From a virus, in the IMG/VR virus record IMGVR_UViG_3300037805_000069, positions 1-23,895 of that record: a stretch of 23,895 nt of DNA. The stretch is one strand, 5' to 3'. Shown here piece after piece: positions 1 to 7,631 of the stretch (positions are counted from its first letter, which is position 1; each line of letters starts with the position of its first letter). The notes under the pieces were generated by a model that saw nothing but the letters and a program-made list of their open reading frames with translations, did not search any database and was not told where the DNA came from. The translations under genes and the position numbers were made by a program.

Positions 1-603
1 GGAGAAACTGCAGGTGGGAACGCTTCTCTATCCTTTACATATACTGGAGATGGTTATGGTAGAATAGGTATGGGAGATATAACAAATGGTGTTCCAGCAT
101 ATGGTGAAATAAAATTTACATATAATACTGATTTAATAGAAATACCAAGTGCAATAATCACAGCACCCGCTCAGCCAGCATTTCTAGCTTTGAATTCAGC
201 GACTGATCATAACATAGCTGTGTCAAGTTATGTGGACGTGGACTTCAACGAAGTAGACTTTGACCAAGGATCAAATTTTTTATCAGATACATTTACAGCT
301 CCAGTCGATGGGATATATTCATTGGGATCTACTATTAGACTAGGGACACCTGATTATACCGCAGAGTTTTATTATTTAAGACTTACCACAGACCAAAGGA
401 CGTTTTATCATATTGTAGATAATTTAGATTGGAATGGGACAGATCCAGCGTATATAACACTTCACTTGAACGTTTTAGCACAAATGGATGCAAATGATTC
501 AGCAAAGGTAGCAGTATATCAATCAGGTGGGGCAGCACAAGCTGACATAATCGGCCATGCCACATCCACACATACAATTTTTTATGGTCATTTAGTAGCT
601 TAA
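1..603 (+). CDS. Fibre/adhesin protein with C-terminal C1q-like domain (5' partial)
   Basis: The reading frame is open from the first base of the window, so this is the C-terminal 200 residues of a longer protein. From about residue 60 it resembles a C1q/TNF-like jelly-roll: a phenylalanine-led first strand (FLALNSATDHN), then a 'v.F..v.fD.gsnF....FTAPVDGIYSLG' pattern, typical of C1q domains, and a hydrophobic C-terminus. Such domains often form the receptor-binding trimeric tips of phage fibres. The preceding residues (GNASLSFTYTGDGYGRIGMG) look like a fibre beta-structure linker. It lies directly upstream of a small unknown gene and the endolysin, a common place for an adhesin. The domain family is inferred from pattern only, and what the missing N-terminus attaches to is unknown. 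Confidence 0.75.
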   Translation, partial: GETAGGNASLSFTYTGDGYGRIGMGDITNGVPAYGEIKFTYNTDLIEIPSAIITAPAQPAFLALNSATDHNIAVSSYVDVDFNEVDFDQGSNFLSDTFTAPVDGIYSLGSTIRLGTPDYTAEFYYLRLTTDQRTFYHIVDNLDWNGTDPAYITLHLNVLAQMDANDSAKVAVYQSGGAAQADIIGHATSTHTIFYGHLVA

Positions 604-622
604 ACATAGGAGAAAAATAATA

Positions 623-895
623 ATGAGTTTAATAATTTCACAATCAATTTCAGACGCAGATAAACTAATTCTGAATAACGATATAACAAATATTAATGGG
701 TGGGTTCAAGGTGCATTAGACGGCAAAATCAATAATTGCTACAAGAGAATGAAAACTGAATGGGTGCCAAAGTTAATGGATGATCCAAATATATCAGCAA
801 TTTCAGCAAGTAGAGATGAATTTGTTCAGCAAGTATTAACGCATCCGTCATATCAAAATAGAGAGACGAGAGATTCTGGTTCATTGGATATATAA
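623..895 (+). CDS. Small protein of unknown function downstream of fibre gene
   Basis: A 90-residue soluble protein with no signal peptide or membrane segment. The start is well supported by TAGGAGA about 10 nt upstream, and it begins only 19 nt after the fibre stop, so the two are probably co-transcribed. It looks mostly helical, with a tryptophan-containing helix (NINGWVQGALDGKINNC) and a lysine-rich stretch. Its place just after a fibre gene would suit a small chaperone or baseplate-associated protein, but I recognise no family and assign no function. Confidence 0.7.
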   Translation: MSLIISQSISDADKLILNNDITNINGWVQGALDGKINNCYKRMKTEWVPKLMDDPNISAISASRDEFVQQVLTHPSYQNRETRDSGSLDI

Positions 896-910
896 TAATT
901 TTAAAAATTG

Positions 911-920
911 ATATTTATAT
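911..920 (+). promoter_or_regulatory. Candidate late promoter element upstream of endolysin
   Basis: ATATTTATAT in the 58-base gap between two genes, preceded by an A/T tract (AATTTTAAAAA). It is one of six similar intergenic elements in the window. The endolysin ATG follows 33 nt after the element, the same spacing as at three other copies. Promoter activity is inferred from recurrence and spacing only. Confidence 0.5.
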
Positions 921-953
921 AACAACACAGGACTTATTATAGGATTACTCACT

Positions 954-1436
954 ATGTTAACAGAATTTAAAGATATAATTGAAGTAACTTTAGAACACGA
1001 GGGTGGATATGTTAATGACCCTGACGATTTAGGTGGGGAGACTAACTTTGGCATAACCAAACGATTTTATCCTGACGTAGATATTAAAAATATGCTAAAA
1101 ACTGAAGCAGTTACTATTTATAGAAGAGATTATTGGGATAAATACCACACTGACGACTTACCTGATAATTTAAAACATATATATTTTGATATGAGCGTTA
1201 ACCAAGGCAATAAAACAGCAGTTAAAATATTGCAGAGAGCTGCTAATGCAAAGGGAGCCAATCTCACAGTAGATGGTGGGTTTGGGCCATATACAGTAAT
1301 GGCTATAGGTAAATACAAACCATCATTAGAACGGGTTAGATCATATCGTGTATTATATTATGCGCAACTTGTTGCTAAAAAACCTGAACAAGAGAGATTT
1401 TGGTTTGGGTGGTATAGACGGAGTTTAGAAGTATGA
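954..1436 (+). CDS. Endolysin, glycoside hydrolase family 108 muramidase
   Basis: A 160-residue peptidoglycan hydrolase expected to cleave the glycan backbone at lysis. The N-terminal half has the GH108 signature EHEGGYVNDPDDLGGETNFG (residues 14-33). Glu16 in the EGGY motif is the expected catalytic acid. The C-terminal half (about 95-160, with TVDGGFGPYTVMAIG) matches the peptidoglycan-binding region usual in this family, and the length is normal. There is no signal peptide, so export would need a holin or another route, and no clear holin lies beside it. AGGA about 9 nt upstream supports the start. The stop overlaps the next start (ATGA), suggesting translational coupling to the small genes that follow. 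Confidence 0.9.
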   Translation: MLTEFKDIIEVTLEHEGGYVNDPDDLGGETNFGITKRFYPDVDIKNMLKTEAVTIYRRDYWDKYHTDDLPDNLKHIYFDMSVNQGNKTAVKILQRAANAKGANLTVDGGFGPYTVMAIGKYKPSLERVRSYRVLYYAQLVAKKPEQERFWFGWYRRSLEV

Positions 1437-1495
1437 TTAAATTAAAAGATATATTAAATGAAACAACTTTCACCGATAATGGTAAGAAAAAATGA
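1433..1495 (+). CDS. 20-residue peptide with capsid-targeting-like N-terminus
   Basis: A very short reading frame, easily missed. Its ATG overlaps the endolysin stop (ATGA) and its own TGA overlaps the next ATG. It encodes MIKLKDILNE followed by ten more residues. The first ten residues nearly duplicate the starts of two genes downstream (MIKLKDLLKE, MIKLKEMIHE). They resemble the T4 internal-protein capsid-targeting peptide (MKTYQEFIAE in IPIII), including glutamate at position 10. It may be a real peptide or the remnant of a longer internal protein. Its seamless overlaps on both sides favour translation. Confidence 0.5.
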   Translation: MIKLKDILNETTFTDNGKKK

Positions 1496-1644
1496 GAAGT
1501 ATATCTTGGGATCTACAGAAGTATTCTGAATCATTAGAAAAGGCTGTTGCTGACAATGATGTAAATAAAACAACTGATATACTCGCTAATATTGGAAAGA
1601 TTCTTCAGCAAATTAATAAGGGATGGAAATATTTAGTAAAATGA
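1492..1644 (+). CDS. Small helical protein, unknown function
   Basis: A 50-residue frame starting at the ATG that overlaps the previous stop (ATGA) and ending in a TGA that overlaps the next ATG. It encodes MRSISWDLQKYSESLEKAVA followed by a second amphipathic segment (ILANIGKILQQINKGWKYLV), so it looks like a small two-helix protein. There is no independent ribosome-binding site, so translation would depend on coupling to the upstream frame. It carries no MIKLK leader. Perfect phasing within the overlap chain is the main evidence. I do not recognise a family. Confidence 0.55.
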   Translation: MRSISWDLQKYSESLEKAVADNDVNKTTDILANIGKILQQINKGWKYLVK

Positions 1645-2033
1645 TAAAACTTAAAGATTTACTAAAAGAATATATTGAACTTGACGTTAAGATTGGTGAC
1701 ACTGTTTTTATGGGTAAATTTAAAAATAAAAAAGTGGAAGTTAAATCTATAGGGTGGAATGAAAAAGGTGACCTACTTATTAATAATAAATCTGCTATGA
1801 AAATGAGAATCCCTAAACATGCTAAACAAGTTAAAGAACAAAATATAACTGAAATGGACAATGAAAAACGGGCATTTCTAATGTTGAAAATATATGGTCA
1901 AAGTTGGGGTGTGAATATGGGAAAGATATTTTCTGGTATTAATAAAGATAAACCCACATTGATTAAAAAAGGATTAAAAGAAATTAAAATTCTTAATAAA
2001 AAAATGGAAGAAATGATCGAGGAGTTGATATGA
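1641..2033 (+). CDS. Putative head-packaged small protein (MIKLKDLLKE leader)
   Basis: A 130-residue protein. An in-frame ATG 18 nt earlier exists, but I chose the ATG at 1641 because it overlaps the preceding TGA in the ATGA pattern of this cluster and gives MIKLKDLLKEYIELD, matching the leaders of two neighbours. The leader resembles a T4-type capsid-targeting sequence, with L-K-E at residues 8-10. The residue after the possible cut is Tyr rather than the preferred Ala/Gly/Ser, so processing is uncertain. The body has a small beta-rich segment (VKIGDTVFMGKFKNKKVEVKSIGW), then lysine-rich helices. That resembles basic internal proteins, but no specific family is recognised. Confidence 0.65.
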   Translation: MIKLKDLLKEYIELDVKIGDTVFMGKFKNKKVEVKSIGWNEKGDLLINNKSAMKMRIPKHAKQVKEQNITEMDNEKRAFLMLKIYGQSWGVNMGKIFSGINKDKPTLIKKGLKEIKILNKKMEEMIEELI

Positions 2034-2302
2034 TTAAATTAAAAGAAATGATACATGAAGATCATATAACTGAAGGTGATGATGTACAAAAAGTGTATGA
2101 TAAGCATATGGAAGTGTTGAAAAGTGGAGCAGACTTTATAGGTAAAATTAGAACAGGTAAATCGTGGCATGAACTAGAAAAGTTGGTGAATAAAAGCAGC
2201 GATTCATTCCTTAAAAAGAAATTCAAAGAATTTGAAAAAGCTAGACTCAAAACATCACAAGCTGGTAGCATGTTAACGTTGTATTTGAATAATAAAAGAT
2301 GA
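2030..2302 (+). CDS. Putative head-packaged small protein (MIKLKEMIHE leader)
   Basis: A 90-residue, lysine-rich, mostly helical protein. The start overlaps the previous stop (ATGA) and has GAGGAG 5-6 nt upstream, so this start is firm. The N-terminus MIKLKEMIHEDHITEG carries the leader shared with two upstream frames. It also has I-T-E|G at residues 13-16, which fits the gp21 rule of Leu/Ile-x-Glu before Ala/Gly/Ser. After cleavage a basic polypeptide of about 75 residues would remain. A role as an internal head protein delivered with DNA is an inference from the leader only. Confidence 0.65.
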   Translation: MIKLKEMIHEDHITEGDDVQKVYDKHMEVLKSGADFIGKIRTGKSWHELEKLVNKSSDSFLKKKFKEFEKARLKTSQAGSMLTLYLNNKR

Positions 2303-2336
2303 TGTTGAAATTAACAATTAATTAGAAGAAAATAAA

Positions 2337-4796
2337 ATGATAGATAATTTAACTGGAGAATTAATTAGACCCTTTTTAGATGAGGGTTCTACTAAAATTA
2401 AGAAAGTAGTAGCTATATACCCCGGTAGATTTCAACCGTTCGGGCCACACCACAAAGCTGTGTATGATAAATTAAATAAAATGTTTGATGATGTGTATAT
2501 ATCAACATCTAATATACAAAAACCACCAAGGCATCCTTTAAATTTTAAAGAAAAGGCAGTCCACATATCGAAAATGGGAATACCTAAAAATAAAATTGTA
2601 GAAGAGAGGAGTCCATATGCAGCAATTAACATATTAAAGAACTTCAACTCAGATACAACTACAGTGGTATATATAGTAGGGGCTAAAGATAAGGGCAGGT
2701 TATCTGGTGGTAGAAAGAAAGATGGAAGCCCATCATATTTTCAAGACTATAAGAAGAATAAAAATAAATTGAGTGGTTTTAAAGACCATGGATATATATT
2801 AGTAGCACCACACGTATCTATAAAAGTTGACGGTGAAGATGTGAGTGGAACGGTTATGAGAAATATATTAGGATCGTCTAAGTATAGTGATGATCAACGT
2901 GTTGATATATTTAAAAAGACTTTTGGTTATTTTAATGAGAAAATATACAATATGATGGTTGATAATTTTAAAGGTATGTCTGAAAATTTTACAATAACAT
3001 ATGAAATGATTGATGATTTCATATTAGATACTGATATAACATCCATCATAAAAGAAAGCAGTACTACATCTGTTGGTGTAGCTAAAAGTGGAATAGATGA
3101 CGGTGTACGTTTTTTTTGGGGCAATGTGAAGTCATACAAACGTCAAACTGAAAAAGTTGCTAAGAAATTGGGTATGGTAGTTGTAGATTATATAATGAAA
3201 TCTGATATGTTCGATCATAATACAGAAACCACTTACCCCAAAGGTCCAGTAGGTTCAGTATCATACGCACCATCTGGTGTAGTGGGTAAAAAGAGTGGAA
3301 CAAAGGTATTTGAATTGGATAATATGTTCGATGCTTTTGATGAGTGGGATAACCATATATCAAATGTAGTGTTAAAAAGTTTAGGTTGGGAAATTATAGA
3401 TTACTTAGGCGCCGAAAATGTATTTTTAGATGCAAATGCGTCATATATAGATGATTTAAAGGATGCCCAGAATGTCCCAGAAGATGTTAAGGAAAAAAAT
3501 CAGAATAAAGATGGGAGTGTTAGTGAGCGAATCAGTATACTAGACGATGTCGCTTTATTGTTAATGGAGGGTGGAAGTTTTGGACATCTCCAACATCCGT
3601 TTGATAATAAAAATCTAACATTTAGCGATTTTAAGCAAATGATTACTATGGGATTGAGTGGTCGACTGGATGTAGAAGGGAACGTTACCGAAAAGACTGA
3701 TGGTCAAGCTATTGCTATATCTTGGAAAAATAATAAACTAATAGCGGCACGTAATAAGGGCGACCGGAAAAACTTTGGAGAGAATGCGTTGGATATAAAC
3801 GGCATGATATCTAAATTCGAAGGTCGGGGTGATATTAGAGATGCGTTTGTATTCTCAATGAAAGATTTAGAGAAAGCGGTATCAGGATTATCTGATGCTC
3901 AGAAAACTAAAGTATTCGCTGAAGGTGAAAAGTTTATGAATTTAGAGATAATATGGCCAGCATCGTCTAATGTTATAAATTATGACAAGGCAGTGCTCCA
4001 ATTTCACGGAAGCACTAGATATGACAAGGATGGTAATCCTATTGAATATATAAAAGAAGATGCTAGAGTGTTAGAGGGGATGATCAAACAAATCAATCAA
4101 CACATTCAAAAGAAATTTACTATAATTAAACCTCAAGTGTTATCTATCCCAAAACATCAAGATTTTAGTAAAAAACGGAAATATTTTTTATCAAAGTTGA
4201 CAAAATTGCAAAAACAATACAACCTATCAGACGATGATCAATTTGGAATGTACCACCAAAGATTTTGGGAGGAATTTGTATATAACGCATCTAAACAATA
4301 TAAATATAAGATTAAAGGAAACGTTTTACGAGGTTTGACTAAAAGGTGGGCGTTCTTTGATAAGTCATATAAAGTATCTAATATAAAAAAAGACATTGAT
4401 AATGATAAATTTTTAGATTGGGCGTTAACATTTGATAAGAAGGACCATAAAAAATGGGTATCTCAAAACATGATGCCTTTTGAACGATTATTCTTTGAGC
4501 TAGGTGCTGAAATTCTTTCAAACATGAGCGGATTCTTAGCAGCAAATCCTGATGATGCAGTTCAAAGTATAAAAAAAGAAATTGAGAAAAATATTAAGGA
4601 TATTAGGAAGGCTAAAGATCCTAAACAAATAAATTTATTAAGGCAACAACTGGAAAAAATACAATCATATGGTGGTATGGATAAGATAGTACCATCAGAG
4701 GGTTTAACATTTTTATATAAGGGTGAATTATATAAAATTACAGGGAATTTTGGTCCGATAAATGGGTTATTGGGAATTTTAAAATTTAGTAGATAA
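2337..4796 (+). CDS. NMNAT-like nucleotidyltransferase fused to KxDG ligase-like domain
   Basis: An 819-residue, apparently bifunctional protein. Residues 20-215 form an HxGH-class nucleotidyltransferase domain related to NMNAT/NadR. VVAIYPGRFQPFGPHHK lies at 24-40 and the second signature SGTVMRN at 170-176. The usual HxGH reads GPHH, so the first His is replaced. Residues about 430-800 carry nucleic-acid-ligase-type motifs: KTDG at 453-456 (nucleotidyl-lysine K453), ARNKG and FAEGEKFMNLEIIWP downstream. The C-terminus has the pattern YKGELYKITGNFGPINGLLG. The N-terminus ends in F-L-D-E|G at 13-17, a canonical prohead-protease site, suggesting head packaging. Roles in NAD salvage or repair of nicked RNA or DNA are inferences. 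It follows the small leader-bearing genes and has a weak ribosome-binding site (AGAAGAA). Confidence 0.8.
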   Translation: MIDNLTGELIRPFLDEGSTKIKKVVAIYPGRFQPFGPHHKAVYDKLNKMFDDVYISTSNIQKPPRHPLNFKEKAVHISKMGIPKNKIVEERSPYAAINILKNFNSDTTTVVYIVGAKDKGRLSGGRKKDGSPSYFQDYKKNKNKLSGFKDHGYILVAPHVSIKVDGEDVSGTVMRNILGSSKYSDDQRVDIFKKTFGYFNEKIYNMMVDNFKGMSENFTITYEMIDDFILDTDITSIIKESSTTSVGVAKSGIDDGVRFFWGNVKSYKRQTEKVAKKLGMVVVDYIMKSDMFDHNTETTYPKGPVGSVSYAPSGVVGKKSGTKVFELDNMFDAFDEWDNHISNVVLKSLGWEIIDYLGAENVFLDANASYIDDLKDAQNVPEDVKEKNQNKDGSVSERISILDDVALLLMEGGSFGHLQHPFDNKNLTFSDFKQMITMGLSGRLDVEGNVTEKTDGQAIAISWKNNKLIAARNKGDRKNFGENALDINGMISKFEGRGDIRDAFVFSMKDLEKAVSGLSDAQKTKVFAEGEKFMNLEIIWPASSNVINYDKAVLQFHGSTRYDKDGNPIEYIKEDARVLEGMIKQINQHIQKKFTIIKPQVLSIPKHQDFSKKRKYFLSKLTKLQKQYNLSDDDQFGMYHQRFWEEFVYNASKQYKYKIKGNVLRGLTKRWAFFDKSYKVSNIKKDIDNDKFLDWALTFDKKDHKKWVSQNMMPFERLFFELGAEILSNMSGFLAANPDDAVQSIKKEIEKNIKDIRKAKDPKQINLLRQQLEKIQSYGGMDKIVPSEGLTFLYKGELYKITGNFGPINGLLGILKFSR

Positions 4797-4805
4797 GAGG
4801 TTACT

Positions 4806-5342
4806 ATGAGTACAAGAGAAGATGCAGCGCTGAAGTCTATACTAAAGGGGAACGCACCAGCCAAGCGAATATTTGTTGCTGGATCTGACCCTGAGTTTAT
4901 TAAAGATTTAAAAGAAAAGCGGGAAGCTGAACAGGAAAAGATTAAAGAGAAATTAGACATAACTAAAGATTGTAGGACACCTTGGTTTTGTCCAAAATGC
5001 ACTAAGACGATGAAAGCTAAAGTTGATGATAAGATGTGGAGATTGTATGGGCATTGTTTTGATTGTCAAGTGAAGATTGAAACTAAAATGAGAATCAACG
5101 GCACTTATGATAAATGGGCTAGTGATAAAGTCAAGGCTAATAAATTATCATGGATATCCGAGCAAATTGAAGGTATCATGGAATGGCGAGAGCAAAGTGA
5201 CGTTGTATTTCTAAATCAGACAGCAGCTGATGGTGTTACTGTCGATGAGGAAAGATATGCTATTAATACCGATAAGGTAAAAGCTCAAGCAGATGATGCA
5301 ATTGAACATTTGGAACAAATGAGAAGTGATTTAATAGGATAA
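4806..5342 (+). CDS. Zinc-ribbon protein, unknown function
   Basis: A 178-residue protein with a clear four-cysteine zinc site: C62-P-K-C65 and C84-F-D-C87, about 18 residues apart as in zinc ribbons. An extra Cys lies at 56. The N-terminal 55 residues include a charged helix (KDLKEKREAEQEKIKEKL) and the C-terminal 90 look helical. The protein is soluble. It starts 9 nt after the NMNAT-ligase stop, with AGAGG upstream, and precedes two small membrane-type genes and the terminase. A nucleic-acid or protein-interaction role in assembly or packaging fits the position, but no specific function can be read from the sequence. Confidence 0.75.
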   Translation: MSTREDAALKSILKGNAPAKRIFVAGSDPEFIKDLKEKREAEQEKIKEKLDITKDCRTPWFCPKCTKTMKAKVDDKMWRLYGHCFDCQVKIETKMRINGTYDKWASDKVKANKLSWISEQIEGIMEWREQSDVVFLNQTAADGVTVDEERYAINTDKVKAQADDAIEHLEQMRSDLIG

Positions 5343-5346
5343 TCAA

Positions 5347-5667
5347 ATGAACAAGATAATTAAATGGATAATAACTATACTTTCAACAATAGCTGGGATA
5401 TTAGCGTTATTTACATCATCTAAAAAAAGCGTTGAAGTTAAAGAATTGAAGAAGGTCATTAAACAAAGTAAGAAAGATGAAAAGAATGTGGAAAAAAAGA
5501 TAGTAGAACTTGAAACTAATAAATCTACTAATAAGAAAGAGATTACAAAACTCAAACGTAAATTGACCACCACTAAAAAACAAATATCCAAAATGGAGAC
5601 TACGTTTGAAAATGATGATGTAGATGATGCTGTGAAGTTTTTACGCAAATTTTCTAAAAGTAACTAA
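5347..5667 (+). CDS. Membrane-anchored coiled-coil protein (spanin- or holin-like?)
   Basis: A 106-residue protein. Residues 3-24 form one hydrophobic segment (IIKWIITILSTIAGILALFT). A long, highly charged, lysine/glutamate-rich region follows (about 28-85) with coiled-coil heptad character, then a short acidic segment. This is the architecture of an inner-membrane spanin, but it is not next to the endolysin and its partner lacks a lipobox. A small class III-type holin or a membrane scaffold are alternatives. The start is 4 nt after the previous stop, within a compact operon leading to terminase. Topology is read from the sequence; function is not established. Confidence 0.65.
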   Translation: MNKIIKWIITILSTIAGILALFTSSKKSVEVKELKKVIKQSKKDEKNVEKKIVELETNKSTNKKEITKLKRKLTTTKKQISKMETTFENDDVDDAVKFLRKFSKSN

Positions 5668-5686
5668 TTATAAGTATGGAGTTATT

Positions 5687-6049
5687 GTGAGATATTTTAT
5701 AATATTATTATTGTCAATTACGGTTGCAAATGCCCAACATACATTTACTGATGTTGAAGTGTTGAATATATCAAATAAAATATCCAATCTTCAAAGAAGT
5801 GATAGTTTAAAATCAATTCAAATAGGGATTCTTGACAGCTTAGTCAATAGATTAGAAATGCAATCAATACTAGATTCGACATTAATATCAGAAAAGGACA
5901 TTCAGATAAGGTTACTACACGATAGAGAGTTATTGTACAATATTCAAATCGATTTAGTTAAACCTAAGTGGTATCATCATAGATATTTGTGGTTTACATA
6001 CGGATTCGGTACTCTATACATAAGCGTCAAAGCTGTTGGAAGGATTTAG
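5687..6049 (+). CDS. Exported small protein with signal peptide and C-terminal hydrophobic segment
   Basis: A 120-residue protein starting with GTG, preceded by TGGAG about 8 nt upstream. The N-terminus MRYFIILLLSITVANAQH is a textbook signal peptide with probable cleavage ANA|QH. There is no lipobox cysteine. The middle (about 20-85) is helical with coiled-coil character, and the C-terminus has an aromatic hydrophobic segment (YLWFTYGFGTLYISVKAV) that may insert in a membrane. Together with the preceding membrane-anchored coiled-coil gene it could form a lysis or envelope pair, but it does not match a standard o-spanin. The N-A-Q end of the signal peptide is a style common in Bacteroidota exported proteins. 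Confidence 0.65.
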   Translation: MRYFIILLLSITVANAQHTFTDVEVLNISNKISNLQRSDSLKSIQIGILDSLVNRLEMQSILDSTLISEKDIQIRLLHDRELLYNIQIDLVKPKWYHHRYLWFTYGFGTLYISVKAVGRI

Positions 6050-6050
6050 T

Positions 6051-7622
6051 GTGAAAAAAGCGCAATTAAAAGAAGTAATTAAGCATGAATACCTAAAATG
6101 TGCCAAAGATTCTGGATATTTCATGAAGAAATACTGTGTCATTCAACACCCCATACGAGGAAAGATACCATTCACACTATTCGACTTTCAAGAAAAAACT
6201 TTAAATGATTTTATGAAGCATGATTATAACGTTATTCTAAAATCTAGGCAACTAGGGTTATCAACGTTAACTGCAGGTTACGCTTTGTGGATGATGACAT
6301 TTGGTAGTGATAAGAATATACTTGTAATAGCAACTAAGCAAGATACTGCGAAAAATTTAGTGACTAAGGTTCGAGTGATGCATACCAACCTACCCAGTTG
6401 GCTTCAACAATCATGTATAGAAGATAATAAATTATCATTACGATATAAAAATGGATCACAAATCAAAGCTGTTGCGAGTGGGGAAGATAGTGGACGTTCA
6501 GAAGCACTGTCGTTGTTGATTTTAGACGAAGCAGCTTTTATTGATAAGATTGATACTATTTGGACGGCAGCTCAAAGTACATTATCTACAGGTGGTCAGT
6601 GTATTGCATTATCTACACCGAATGGTGTTGGTAATTGGTTCCATAAAACTTGGGTAGGTGCAGAAGATGGTGCTAATAATTTTAATTTTATTAGGTTGCA
6701 TTGGTCATTACACCCCGATAGGGATCAAGTGTGGAGAGATCAACAGGATGTTATCCTAGGTCCATCAATGGCAGCCCAAGAATGTGATTGCTCATTTATA
6801 ACATCTGGTCAATCTGTGATTGATGGTGTTATATTGGAAGAATATAAGGATGTGTATATTGAGGAACCTGTAGAAAAAAGAGGAGTGGATAGTAATGTGT
6901 GGATATGGAGGCATCCTAATTACACTAAAACTTATGTTCTGAGTGCAGATGTTAGTAGGGGTGATGGTACTGATTTTTCAGCATTCCATATAATTGATAT
7001 AGATACATTAGAGCAAGTTGTAGAATATAAAGGAAAAATAGACACTAAATCGTTTGGTAATTTATGTGTAAATATGGCTACTGAATATAATAATGCTCTA
7101 CTAGTAATGGAGAATAATAATATAGGGTGGGCTGCTATTCAACAAGTAATTGATAGAGCTTATCCTAATCTATTTTACACCAGCAAAGATTTAAAATATG
7201 TAGATGTAGACAATCAGATACATAATAAGATAAATAGAGAAGAAAAGAAAATGGTTCCTGGATTCTCAACGACATCGAAGACTAGACCACTAATTATCGC
7301 CAAACTTGAAGAGTATTTTAGAGAAAAGTCAGTTATTATACATTCGAGTCGATTAATTGACGAGTTGTTAGTATTTATATATAAGAACTTTAGAGCGGAA
7401 GCGTTGTCTGGGTATAATGATGATCTAGTTATGAGTTTAGCTATAGGTCTATGGGTTAGGGACACAGCCGTTCGGTTAAGAACCCAAGGAATTGAGCTTC
7501 AAAAACAATCATTGTCTAATATAGCATCTAATACAGCAGCATATAATGGAAGAGAAGAATCTCAAAGTGATTGGCAATGGGATAATGGTAAAACTAAAGA
7601 AAGTTTAGAATGGCTTTTATAA
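6051..7622 (+). CDS. gp17: Terminase large subunit (DNA packaging ATPase/nuclease)
   Basis: A 523-residue motor that translocates DNA into the prohead and cuts the concatemer. I chose the GTG at 6051 because GGAAGGA lies 6 nt upstream and it directly follows the previous stop; an in-frame TTG at 6036 is less likely. ATPase domain: Walker A SRQLGLST (65-72), Walker B LLILDE (155-160) with AAF after it, and coupling motif ALSTPNG. RNase H-like nuclease domain: D300 in SADVSRGDGTDFS, E354 in VMENNN, and D457/D458 in NDDLVMS. All catalytic positions are present and there is no intron or intein. The portal gene follows directly; the tail sheath and tube genes found between them in T4 are missing here. 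Confidence 0.95.
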   Translation: MKKAQLKEVIKHEYLKCAKDSGYFMKKYCVIQHPIRGKIPFTLFDFQEKTLNDFMKHDYNVILKSRQLGLSTLTAGYALWMMTFGSDKNILVIATKQDTAKNLVTKVRVMHTNLPSWLQQSCIEDNKLSLRYKNGSQIKAVASGEDSGRSEALSLLILDEAAFIDKIDTIWTAAQSTLSTGGQCIALSTPNGVGNWFHKTWVGAEDGANNFNFIRLHWSLHPDRDQVWRDQQDVILGPSMAAQECDCSFITSGQSVIDGVILEEYKDVYIEEPVEKRGVDSNVWIWRHPNYTKTYVLSADVSRGDGTDFSAFHIIDIDTLEQVVEYKGKIDTKSFGNLCVNMATEYNNALLVMENNNIGWAAIQQVIDRAYPNLFYTSKDLKYVDVDNQIHNKINREEKKMVPGFSTTSKTRPLIIAKLEEYFREKSVIIHSSRLIDELLVFIYKNFRAEALSGYNDDLVMSLAIGLWVRDTAVRLRTQGIELQKQSLSNIASNTAAYNGREESQSDWQWDNGKTKESLEWLL

Positions 7623-7631
7623 GAGGTAATA

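Noticed and set aside
1623-1640. Earlier in-frame ATG for the 130-residue small protein
   Set aside because: The ATG at 1641 overlaps the upstream stop and restores the MIKLK leader shared by neighbours.
6036-6050. TTG start for the terminase
   Set aside because: It lies within the preceding gene and lacks a well-placed ribosome-binding site; the GTG at 6051 has GGAAGGA at proper distance.
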